DNA of 36,468 bases from IMG/VR virus record IMGVR_UViG_3300035670_000695, positions 1-36,468 of that record. One strand, given 5' to 3'. Numbering within the stretch: the first letter of the stretch is position 1; every line of letters starts with the position of its first letter. Below, in pieces: positions 1-6,235 of this stretch. This stretch comes from a virus. The notes beneath the pieces were generated by a model. That model was not told the origin of the DNA, made no database searches, and saw nothing but the letters and a program-made list of their open reading frames with translations. A program made the translations under genes and the position numbers.

Positions 1-1958
1 TACTTTACTGCAGCGCAACGACTCCCGGATGCTTAACAAAGGTGTTACCAACCGCGCCTAATTTAAAGGTTCCGGTAGCTTTTGTAATACGCGCAGGTAA
101 TAACGGTACACTATTTATCAGGCCTTCACACTTCCCTGACCTTAATCAAATAAACGATGTACAACTAACAAGCCCAACGACAGGCCAAACGCTAATTTAT
201 AATGCGAGTACTGGCGTTTGGTCAAATCAAACTCCAGCCGATCCAAGTAGTACCAACGAACTGCAAACACTATCCACCGGAACCAACACTTTAACTCTAT
301 CAAATGGAGGCGGCACTGTTACGGTTGATACAGATCCGGGATCAGATATAATCGGCAATGGGGTAGCAGGGTGGATGCCTCAATATACCGGAACAACAAC
401 AATAGATACTACTGGACTATTCTGGAATGCAACAACAGGCAGGCTTGGAGTTAGAGTTGCTATCCCAGTAACAACCGTAGATATATTAGGTGACTTTGAA
501 CTTCAGAATCCAGCATTAGGTTATGATGGTGGTGTTATTGGATCTGAATTGCTTACAACTGGATCCGGTGCCGGATGGACAGGTACTTCATTTATAACTG
601 GATACACTCACGCTACAGGCAATACAGCAAGCTTAGTGAGCGGCTTTAGTCCGGTAAACGGCTCAATTTACCAAATAATATACACTGTTACAAGCCGTAC
701 GACTGGAAGTTTTACATTTAGTTTTGGGGGCTTTACAAGTGCTGCAATTAGTTCTAACGTAACCAATGTAAATGTATCTCAAACAGCAACCTCAACGGGG
801 GCTTTAACAATAACACCAACTACAGATTTTAATGGAACTGTAGTTTTTCGTATAGCTTTAATAAGCCAAGGCAATGCCTTATTTATTACCAAAAACTTTG
901 CAGGAACTTCGGTATATGAATTAAGGGCGTCAGGATTAAATAGTAATTTATATCAAGGATTGAACGCTGGCGCATTTAATACAACAGGAGCATCAAATGT
1001 TGGAGTTGGAGCAAATGCAATGAGAAGCAATACTACTGGAGGTTCAAATTTAGCTTTTGGTGGCAGTGCTTTATTTAGTAATACTCGCGGCAATAGTAAT
1101 GTAGCGATTGGAGGTAGTTCCGTTTTTTCAAATACCATAGGTATTAACAATATAGGCATTGGCAACGAAGCACTATTTACTAATACAACCGGAAATACAA
1201 ATATTGGAATTGGAGTAAGAGCTTTATTTTTAAACTTGTCAGCCAGTAATAATATTGGTATAGGCAATAACGCATTATTAAACAATACAGTAGGCGCAGC
1301 AAATACAGCGCTTGGATTAAATGCCGCAAGTGACAATATTGCAGGCTCATCAAATGTATCAATTGGAGTAAATGCTCTTTTTTCAAATAGGCGGGGAAAT
1401 GATAATATTGCAATAGGGCGAGAAGCAGGGCAGCTTGTTGGCACTCTTAGCGATGCAGATACATTAATGTCAAGCTCTATATTGATTGGAAGGGGCGCAA
1501 GAAATTTAGCCACATCGCAAACAAATCAAATAGTTATTGGACATCAAGGCCGCGGACTTGGATCAAACACAGTAGTACTTGGTAATAGCTTAACTACACA
1601 AACCTGGCTTGGCGGCTCTCTTACATTAGGCACACAAGTAGCACCAGCAGCCCGACTTCATGTAGTCGGAGCCGGCTCCACATCCTCCACTTGGACAGCG
1701 CAATTCCATAACAACGCAACAGGTGGTAATAATGCCCTGATGGTTCGTAATGATGGGATAGTGTCAATAGGCACCGCAAGTCCTAACGGTTCTGGAGTAT
1801 TGGAGATTAGTAGCACCACACAAGGCGTTCTTTTTCCACGAATGACGACCGCACAACGCGATCTTATTGGAACGCCTGCCGATGGCCTTGTAATTTATAA
1901 CACCACAGCCAACAAACTGCAAGTGAGAGCGGCAGGCGCTTGGGTTGACCTTCACTAA
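1..1958 (+). CDS. Tail fibre / adhesin, C-terminal part (gene begins at 35946 and crosses the contig ends)
   Basis: The frame is open from base 3 with no good ATG near the edge; a GTG at 42 exists but would behead the protein. Joined to the open frame that starts at 35946, with the codon split 1+2 bases over the ends, it gives one protein of 826 residues. The middle (about 990-1440) has head-type repeats of the form NxxIGxxAL..NTTG. The C-terminus (LEISSTTQGVLFPRMT, then GLVIYNTTANKLQ and WVDL) is typical of Bacteroidota phage fibres and surface proteins. The likely role is host-receptor contact at the tail tip. It follows holin, BppU-like and collagen-like genes. The fibre call rests on repeat type, C-terminal motif and position; no receptor or enzyme motif is visible. 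Confidence 0.82.
   Translation, partial: LYCSATTPGCLTKVLPTAPNLKVPVAFVIRAGNNGTLFIRPSHFPDLNQINDVQLTSPTTGQTLIYNASTGVWSNQTPADPSSTNELQTLSTGTNTLTLSNGGGTVTVDTDPGSDIIGNGVAGWMPQYTGTTTIDTTGLFWNATTGRLGVRVAIPVTTVDILGDFELQNPALGYDGGVIGSELLTTGSGAGWTGTSFITGYTHATGNTASLVSGFSPVNGSIYQIIYTVTSRTTGSFTFSFGGFTSAAISSNVTNVNVSQTATSTGALTITPTTDFNGTVVFRIALISQGNALFITKNFAGTSVYELRASGLNSNLYQGLNAGAFNTTGASNVGVGANAMRSNTTGGSNLAFGGSALFSNTRGNSNVAIGGSSVFSNTIGINNIGIGNEALFTNTTGNTNIGIGVRALFLNLSASNNIGIGNNALLNNTVGAANTALGLNAASDNIAGSSNVSIGVNALFSNRRGNDNIAIGREAGQLVGTLSDADTLMSSSILIGRGARNLATSQTNQIVIGHQGRGLGSNTVVLGNSLTTQTWLGGSLTLGTQVAPAARLHVVGAGSTSSTWTAQFHNNATGGNNALMVRNDGIVSIGTASPNGSGVLEISSTTQGVLFPRMTTAQRDLIGTPADGLVIYNTTANKLQVRAAGAWVDLH
990..1440 (+). 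repeat. Coding repeats in the tail fibre (adhesin-head type)
   Basis: About seven imperfect copies of a 20-25-residue unit (N-x-x-I/V-G-x-x-A-L-x-x-N-T-x-G) follow one another, for example SNVGVGANAMRSNTTG, NNIGIGNEALFTNTTG and NTNIGIGVRALF. The Asn/Gly/Ile spacing resembles the left-handed beta-roll of YadA-type trimeric adhesin heads, which suggests a trimeric fibre shaft. The trimer is inference. Confidence 0.75.
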
Positions 1959-1974
1959 AAAAAACAGACATACA

Positions 1975-2589
1975 ATGAGAAATACACTAATATTTACCCT
2001 ACTCCTAACAGCGCTTTCAATGCAAGCGCAAACAATAATAACAGATACAACTTTCATTACGCCAACCGCGCAGGGGTTATACCTTACGCATTTGACGATT
2101 GACGATACCGGTAAGCGCACACAAACAGACGTACCCATAACGGACACAGTGCAGCAGGTGCAAGCGCTCAGGCAGTTGTCAAGTCAGGAAATAGGCAGGC
2201 GGGTAGCGGATATGCGAGTGGTTCAGAAATATCGAGCTGAGATAGGAGGGATGATCAGAGATGGCAACCAAATAGAGCAAGCTTATGGAGTAATTTTGTT
2301 TGATACCACAGGCCAAAAAGAACTAACGCTGCAAACGTGGGCGCTCAAAGGTTACACCCAGCAGACAACTATATTTTTTCGGGTTGTTAAAGTGCAGGGT
2401 TTAGACCGGTTACAATGGTCGTTTACAAAGGCAGCAGGCACTTGGAAGCGCGCCTATTATTCACCAGGCTACCTTCGTTTGACGGAATGGGATAGTGAAG
2501 GGTTTATTGAGTTTTTCCAAAATGGAGCTAACTGGTATTCACTTGGTACGGATTATGTGATTCGGCCCGCAACGGTGGTGAAGCGATGA
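1975..2589 (+). CDS. Exported protein of unknown function next to the tail fibre
   Basis: The ATG at 1975 is chosen over the upstream in-frame codon at 1945, because it starts a clean Sec signal peptide (MRNTLIFTLLLTALSMQAQ) with predicted cleavage after QAQ. The mature part is about 185 residues and is rich in Thr, Gln and aromatic residues (WSFTKAAGTWKRAYYSPGY), like a beta-rich domain. It follows the fibre stop by 16 nt and overlaps the next small gene by ATGA, so it is part of the late operon. It could be a fibre accessory, chaperone or surface-exclusion protein. I do not recognise the family. Confidence 0.72.
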   Translation: MRNTLIFTLLLTALSMQAQTIITDTTFITPTAQGLYLTHLTIDDTGKRTQTDVPITDTVQQVQALRQLSSQEIGRRVADMRVVQKYRAEIGGMIRDGNQIEQAYGVILFDTTGQKELTLQTWALKGYTQQTTIFFRVVKVQGLDRLQWSFTKAAGTWKRAYYSPGYLRLTEWDSEGFIEFFQNGANWYSLGTDYVIRPATVVKR

Positions 2590-2714
2590 TAGTGGTACTA
2601 GCAGTTGCAGCCGGTGTTGGAGTAGGCTCAGGTATCATTCTAGGCGCTTGGCTACTGCAATACCTGGATGAAGTTAGCCTACGCTGGCAACAAAAGTGGA
2701 TCAAAAAGAAATAA
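2586..2714 (+). CDS. Small membrane protein, 42 residues
   Basis: An ATG overlaps the stop of the exported-protein gene (ATGA), which suggests translational coupling. The product begins MIVVLAVAAGVGVGSG, has one Gly/Ala-rich transmembrane segment (about residues 2-25) and a basic tail ending QQKWIKKK, so the C-terminus is probably cytoplasmic. It is the last gene before a terminator at 2758-2790. A lysis accessory or membrane regulator is possible; no function can be assigned. Confidence 0.55.
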   Translation: MIVVLAVAAGVGVGSGIILGAWLLQYLDEVSLRWQQKWIKKK

Positions 2715-2720
2715 TACACA

Positions 2721-2728
2721 TATCTTTG
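2721..2728 (+). promoter_or_regulatory. Possible -7 element TATCTTTG
   Basis: An exact TAnnTTTG match lies just after the small membrane gene and about 30 nt before a terminator hairpin. No TTTG is found 19-21 nt upstream, so support is weak. If active it would make only a transcript of about 55 nt. Confidence 0.3.
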
Positions 2729-2757
2729 CAGCAGTTTTAAGTGTTGAAGAATGTGTT

Positions 2758-2790
2758 AGCGCGTGGGGGTGATAGCCTGCGCGCTTTTTT
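2758..2790 (+). terminator. Rho-independent terminator after the tail-fibre operon
   Basis: The arms AGCGCG (2758-2763) and CGCGCT (2780-2785) pair perfectly, with further inner pairs TGGG/CCTG (two wobbles), and are followed by six T (2785-2790). It separates the late operon from the early promoter at 2823. Confidence 0.7.
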
Positions 2791-2822
2791 ATTACCTACT
2801 TTTAAAAATAGTTTTAAAAATG

Positions 2823-2854
2823 TTTTTAAAATAAAGTGCTGTACCTTATCTTTG
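2823..2854 (+). promoter_or_regulatory. Bacteroidota-type promoter (phage promoter family)
   Basis: TTTT at 2823-2826, a 20-nt spacer and TATCTTTG at 2847-2854 fit the -33/-7 pattern of Bacteroidota sigma-ABfr. Upstream T/A runs and the downstream ACATTCAACAAC are shared with other promoters in the window (8624 and 26083 upstream; 26967 downstream). It drives the genes from 2882. Confidence 0.72.
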
Positions 2855-2881
2855 CCCTACATTCAACAACATTTATTCATT

Positions 2882-3154
2882 ATGTCACACAAAAAAAAGC
2901 TTTTAAACGAGCTGCAATATGTGTTTGCGGATAACCCGCGCGCGTTGCAGCTGCTTGCTGAGGCAAGCGAAGGCCGAAAAACAGTCTGCCCAGTACAGGC
3001 AGCCGTAAAAGGCACATTCTACTGGGTTGTGGAGCGCTGCTGGTGGGCGCTGTTTCAAGGGGAAGAACGGCAACAAATAGCAGTTCAGTACCTAAGAAGG
3101 CAGCGTTACAAGCGGGGCGATCAATACCCGCCCAAACCTTTACTTAAAAAATAG
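2882..3154 (+). CDS. Hypothetical protein, 90 residues
   Basis: Start at ATG 2882, because the promoter -7 element ends at 2854 and the longer frame from 2741 would begin upstream of the transcript. The product is basic, starts MSHKKKLLNELQYVFADNP, has an aromatic centre (FYWVVERCWWALF) and a basic end (RRQRYKRGDQ). No known domain is recognised. It is first in the early operon, 26 nt before the SSB-like gene. First-position basic genes in phages are often host-takeover factors, but that is only positional inference. Confidence 0.65.
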   Translation: MSHKKKLLNELQYVFADNPRALQLLAEASEGRKTVCPVQAAVKGTFYWVVERCWWALFQGEERQQIAVQYLRRQRYKRGDQYPPKPLLKK

Positions 3155-3180
3155 TTTAACCTTTTAAATTTTTTACGATT

Positions 3181-4134
3181 ATGTTTGAACAACCAAGCGA
3201 GCAGCCAAAAAGCGCTGCATCATTAAGCCCAATTAAATATTGGGGCGATTACAGGCCCGGTAAAATACCTGGGCAGTTTTTGAAAAACAGCGATCCTGCA
3301 ACCGATGACAAGATCGGGTTCAGCTACTACGACAAAGAGGTAAAGCAGCGCATTAAGCTGCACGCCTTCACCGGATGGTTTGTCGGCTTGTACTCGCAGG
3401 TATCTGGAGCCGTACAGGTAGGCTCTTCCTTTTACAACTTCACGACTAACTTGGTAGCTGATACCCGCACAGACATAATGTCGCTCAAAGACGTTGCTAA
3501 GGGCCGAGAGATGGTGCGAGGTACGTATGCCGAGGTAAAGATGTGGCTAAACGCCAACCCTGATATGGCCGGTGTTCGTTACACTAAAGTAGTTCTGCTT
3601 TATGTGGATGAACTGGAGGCGGTGATAGCTTTTAATGTAAGCCAAAAGTTAGAGCAGGGGTTGAGAGAAGCCGTAGCAGTTGCCAGCAAAACCAAACCGG
3701 AAAAAATAAACCTTTTCAATTTAGGCAGCTTGACTTCTGAAATATGGGGCTTTAGGTTTGATGGTAAGTACAAAGCAGTTGACCGGGAAGGGCAGCCCTT
3801 TGCAGGCAAAGGCGAGTTTAGCTATGTACCTGAGCTAACCTCAGGTGTCATCAAGATCAACGGAGCAAATGCGGAAAAGTTCGCCATGCTGTCAGACCTT
3901 ACCAGCATGGCCACACTCTACGTAGAAGGCGCTCAGGCGCACTTACAGTCGTCAAGCATACAAAGACAGGAGCAAGGTGCTGCGATGCAGTACGCGGGCA
4001 ATGTAGAGCCACAGGCGCCAGCTAGTGTACCGTTCGAGCAACCGCAGCAGAAGAGCAGCCCGCAGATGCAGGCAGCTAAAGAGATGCTGGAGCAGCGGGG
4101 ATGGAATGCAACGGCAGATGACCTGCCTTTTTAG
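3181..4134 (+). CDS. Probable single-stranded-DNA-binding protein, 317 residues
   Basis: The folded part (about residues 18-265) is not a textbook OB-fold by eye. It is followed by a Gln/Pro/Ser-rich linker (QRQEQGAAMQ, then QPQQKSSPQ) and ends TADDLPF. A flexible Gln-rich linker and an acidic D-D-L/I-P-F tip are the hallmark of bacterial and phage SSB proteins, where the tip recruits replication and repair partners. Position in the early operon before a helix-turn-helix gene fits. It might instead be a single-strand annealing protein partnering the RecE-like exonuclease at 27212. The SSB tip is seen; the ssDNA role is inferred. Confidence 0.6.
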   Translation: MFEQPSEQPKSAASLSPIKYWGDYRPGKIPGQFLKNSDPATDDKIGFSYYDKEVKQRIKLHAFTGWFVGLYSQVSGAVQVGSSFYNFTTNLVADTRTDIMSLKDVAKGREMVRGTYAEVKMWLNANPDMAGVRYTKVVLLYVDELEAVIAFNVSQKLEQGLREAVAVASKTKPEKINLFNLGSLTSEIWGFRFDGKYKAVDREGQPFAGKGEFSYVPELTSGVIKINGANAEKFAMLSDLTSMATLYVEGAQAHLQSSSIQRQEQGAAMQYAGNVEPQAPASVPFEQPQQKSSPQMQAAKEMLEQRGWNATADDLPF

Positions 4135-4172
4135 GAAGTTTTAGTGATTGATTGATTGATAATTTTAACCAG

Positions 4173-4199
4173 GCCGGGCAGCTGCAACAGTCGCCCGGC
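4173..4199 (+). other. Hairpin element, copy 1 of a four-member family
   Basis: GCCGGGC (4173-4179) pairs with GCCCGGC (4193-4199), and an inner CTG-CAA-CAG closes a three-base loop. It lies between the SSB-like gene and the HTH gene. The hairpin plus the next 13 nt recur almost unchanged at 12347. It has no T-run, so it is not a plain terminator. Confidence 0.7.
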
Positions 4200-4217
4200 T
4201 TACAAAAGCAAATAGTA

Positions 4218-4424
4218 ATGAAACTACAAACAAAAATTGAATTAATTAAGGCTGGTATTTCTCAGAGGGAAATTGCAAAGGAGGCAGGTGTATCAAACAC
4301 AAGTGTTAGTTGCTACCTGACAGGCAGCGTCGATCTATCAGAGCGTATGCAGGGCAGGATTGAGGCAGCTATTACAAAGCTCCTGAACCGCGAGAACCAG
4401 CCGGTAAAACAACGTACAACATGA
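4218..4424 (+). CDS. Small helix-turn-helix DNA-binding protein, 68 residues
   Basis: ATG 4218 is preferred to the in-frame ATG at 4152, which would translate the hairpin 4173-4199 and a GATT repeat. Residues 11-38 (SQREIAKEAGVSNTSVSCYLTG) form a classical Cro/LacI-like helix-turn-helix. The protein is only the DNA-binding domain plus a helical tail, like Cro-type phage regulators. Candidate operators are TGTC-n3/4-GACA motifs at 5771 and 12739, although no link is shown. It overlaps the next tiny gene by ATGA. Confidence 0.72.
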   Translation: MKLQTKIELIKAGISQREIAKEAGVSNTSVSCYLTGSVDLSERMQGRIEAAITKLLNRENQPVKQRTT

Positions 4425-4525
4425 CAAAGCAAGAGCAAAGAACAAGCGACACAGCAGCCGTTATAATTGTATTTATTGCCGTTTTGGTAGCTGCTTTTAT
4501 CAAGCATTTTAACATTCATTTTTAA
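4421..4525 (+). CDS. Tiny membrane protein, 34 residues
   Basis: ATG overlaps the stop of the HTH gene (ATGA). The product begins MTKQEQRTSDTAA and has one transmembrane helix (VIIVFIAVLVAAFI, about residues 14-27) and a short His/Phe tail. The stop at 4523-4525 is followed 12 nt later by the exported-protein gene. Coupled start, hydrophobic span and tight packing support it; function unknown. Confidence 0.5.
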   Translation: MTKQEQRTSDTAAVIIVFIAVLVAAFIKHFNIHF

Positions 4526-4537
4526 ACATTCAACAAC

Positions 4538-4930
4538 ATGAAGCAACACATTAAAACATTACTACTGGTACTAGCTGCCAGCACCATTCAAGCACAAACC
4601 ACAGACAGTTGGGAAAAGCTAATGAAGTCGTACCCTGTAGGGTCACAGCATGAAGCCAAGCTACTAAAAGTAGAGTACGGTGAAAGGGAGATGTTTATTA
4701 AAGATTTTCACATTAAGCGAGCTACAGCAGTAGAAACACTAACAACTGCCTGGGCGGTTATCGCAGCCGACACAATTCCGATCTTTATAGATACCCGCAT
4801 CGCTCAGCACCTGCAGAAAGGGCAGATTATCTATCTAAAGTCATTTTTGGTAGCAGACCGAGCTGAGTATGAAGGAATACCAGCTTTAATTTTCACAGGT
4901 TTAAAAGTACACAAATACGGAGATGAATAA
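4538..4930 (+). CDS. Exported protein, 130 residues, unknown function
   Basis: A clear Sec signal peptide (MKQHIKTLLLVLAASTIQAQ) is followed by a mature domain of about 110 residues with alternating hydrophobic strands (EAKLLKVEYG, IIYLKSFLVADR, LIFTGLKVHKYG), suggestive of a small beta-barrel. The leader ACATTCAACAAC directly before the ATG matches leaders after phage promoters at 2861 and 27003. An exported early phage protein would act in the periplasm, for instance against superinfection; that is inference. It overlaps the next gene by 8 nt. Confidence 0.68.
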   Translation: MKQHIKTLLLVLAASTIQAQTTDSWEKLMKSYPVGSQHEAKLLKVEYGEREMFIKDFHIKRATAVETLTTAWAVIAADTIPIFIDTRIAQHLQKGQIIYLKSFLVADRAEYEGIPALIFTGLKVHKYGDE

Positions 4931-5258
4931 TAAAGAGTCAAACGCAAAGGAGCTGTACTTCGGTGCAGCTCTTAACCTCATAGCGCCAGCAGCTAAAACA
5001 GAGCCTTGGTTCCTGACTATTGACAATAGCTTAAGCTTTCCGATTTTAGGTAGCCAGGGTATAGGCCGGGAGGAAGTTATTACACTTTTAAGCTCAGCTA
5101 TACAGATGCTTGGTATTGCAGACCGCTTTGCAAATGAAGCCTGTAAAAATGGAGAGCCGGCAGGAGAAATGAAGCCTATTTGCAATAGCTACTACGGATT
5201 GATCGCCAAAGTGGCTGAGCGCATAGAAATTTTGAAAAGCAAACCTTCTGATAATTGA
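4923..5258 (+). CDS. Hypothetical protein, 111 residues
   Basis: A soluble, mostly helical protein starting MNNKESNAKELYFGAALN. It has Cys at about residues 79 and 92 and no recognised domain. It overlaps the exported-protein gene by 8 nt and is followed at 3 nt by a membrane-protein gene. Family not recognised. Confidence 0.62.
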   Translation: MNNKESNAKELYFGAALNLIAPAAKTEPWFLTIDNSLSFPILGSQGIGREEVITLLSSAIQMLGIADRFANEACKNGEPAGEMKPICNSYYGLIAKVAERIEILKSKPSDN

Positions 5259-5261
5259 ACT

Positions 5262-5540
5262 ATGAAAAAATCTAATGTACTGCCAGCTTTGGCCTTTATA
5301 ATTTCCTTTGCTTTGCCTTTTCTTGTTATTTGCTACAAGATAGACTATATGCCTTTTGTGTGGGCCGGAGCAAGTATTTGTTTATTTGTAGTATCTTTTG
5401 CACTCTATCAGACTGCTTCAGAGATATGGGTGATTAAAGACGATGGGTATATTGGGCTTTTTATTGCCGCGATGCTTATGGCTTCTGCTGCTGCTTTTAC
5501 TTTTTCGGTAACACTTAAAAGCTTTTATGATTCACTTTAG
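5262..5540 (+). CDS. Membrane protein with three predicted helices, 92 residues
   Basis: Hydrophobic spans fall at about residues 5-25, 30-50 and 64-86 (LPALAFIISFALPFLVI; FVWAGASICLFVVSFAL; GLFIAAMLMASAAAFTF). There is no signal peptidase site or charged active residue. It sits among early genes, so it is unlikely to be the lysis holin (a better holin is at 34838). Function unknown. Confidence 0.62.
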   Translation: MKKSNVLPALAFIISFALPFLVICYKIDYMPFVWAGASICLFVVSFALYQTASEIWVIKDDGYIGLFIAAMLMASAAAFTFSVTLKSFYDSL

Positions 5541-5546
5541 TAGACG

Positions 5547-5756
5547 ATGAAAAAGCTAAGTAAAGCGGACATACCGAAGGGCTATAAATACGCAGCGGTG
5601 AACCTTGACGGCAAGGCTTATGCCTACAAAACCAAACCAATATCGTGTTTTGGTTACTCTTGGCGACCGATCAATGATGATGAAGAGTTTAAGCGAATTA
5701 AGGGCAATTTTGATTGGGAAGACTGGCAAAATTCCCTTGTTAGTGTCGAAGATTAA
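5547..5756 (+). CDS. Single-copy IPxGYxYAAV...DWQNSL domain protein, 69 residues
   Basis: The whole protein is one copy of a domain present twice in the gene at 9936: IPKGYKYAAV, DGKAYAYKTKP, a Trp-rich centre and a DWQNSL end. The fold is probably a small beta-sheet unit with conserved Asp, Trp and Tyr. Similar short proteins occur in many phages next to nucleotide-metabolism genes, as I recall the family; no enzymatic role is known to me. It is the last gene before the promoter at 5737, whose -33 element lies inside this gene. Confidence 0.68.
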   Translation: MKKLSKADIPKGYKYAAVNLDGKAYAYKTKPISCFGYSWRPINDDEEFKRIKGNFDWEDWQNSLVSVED

Positions 5757-5767
5757 CCGTATTTTTG
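5737..5767 (+). promoter_or_regulatory. Promoter of the replication block, with overlapping operator-like site
   Basis: TTG (5737-5739), a 20-nt spacer and TATTTTTG (5760-5767) match the Bacteroidota pattern. The expected start is near 5773. The start is overlapped by TGTCgtagGACA (5771-5782), part of a 10-nt match to the perfect palindrome at 12739-12766, also placed behind a TATTTTTG promoter. Confidence 0.68.
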
Positions 5768-5772
5768 CAATG

Positions 5773-5907
5773 TCGTAGGACACAGCCGGCAAGCTGTTTA
5801 ATAGGTTTTTAAATATGCCTTCGGGCGCTGTGGAGTGGTTTACCTATACACTCTTTATTGTATGCCTTTGCCGGGGCCTGCAAGCAGCGACCGAAGGCAT
5901 TTTTTTT
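5773..5907 (+). ncRNA. Structured leader or small RNA ending in a strong terminator
   Basis: About 135 nt between a promoter and the winged-helix gene. Elements seen: a 5' hairpin ACAGC/GCTGT (5782-5797); a long closing stem ATGCCTTCGG (5815-5824) with CCGAAGGCAT (5891-5900), extended inside by CGCTG/CAGCG (5826-5830 with 5885-5889); an internal GAGTG/CACTC stem; and eight T (5900-5907). A second ATGCCTT at 5862-5868 can also pair with AAGGCAT (5894-5900), making two exclusive folds. This may be an independent small RNA or an attenuator for the replication operon. Structure is seen; regulation is inferred. Confidence 0.65.
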
Positions 5908-5917
5908 ATGTATTTTT

Positions 5918-6235
5918 ATGTTTTTTTTAGAACCAAGAACGCTCTATAAGTTAGACGCAAAAGAGTATTTTTTACTTTCGCACATTTTAATGCACTTCAA
6001 CGAAACAGGGTCTTGGCCTGATCCTGAAACTTGTGCTGACCACACAAACGCAACTCTTCCGATGATGTATAGAGTTAGAAAATCACTTTTAAATTCTGGT
6101 GTACTTGAACTTATATGGAGGATAAACGAAGAAGGATTACCGGTTAAAATATACCGCATAAAAAAAGAGTATGTAATTTTTATTGACATGCAGCAATTAT
6201 TAACCGAAAACGCAGAAAGCAATGAAACAGAGTAA
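5918..6235 (+). CDS. Winged-helix-like protein, 105 residues
   Basis: ATG 5918 is taken because the longer frame from 5858 would run through the terminator stem and T-run. The product has helix-turn-helix character (AKEYFLLSHILMHF, then NATLPMMYRVRKSLLNSGVLELIW) and a short strand pair (LPVKIYRIKKEYVIFID), the usual winged-helix arrangement. It overlaps the initiator gene by 14 nt and probably assists it or regulates the operon. No named family is recognised. Confidence 0.66.
   Translation: MFFLEPRTLYKLDAKEYFLLSHILMHFNETGSWPDPETCADHTNATLPMMYRVRKSLLNSGVLELIWRINEEGLPVKIYRIKKEYVIFIDMQQLLTENAESNETE

Noticed and set aside
953-1513. Long minus-strand open frame (186 residues) opposite the tail-fibre repeats
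   Set aside because: It mirrors the repetitive fibre sequence, is a low-complexity Ala/Pro/Leu product and has no promoter; it is a shadow of the + strand gene.
5858-5917. Start of the winged-helix gene at 5858
   Set aside because: This would read through the terminator stem and T8 run, giving KAFFLCIF-type noise; ATG 5918 is a better start.
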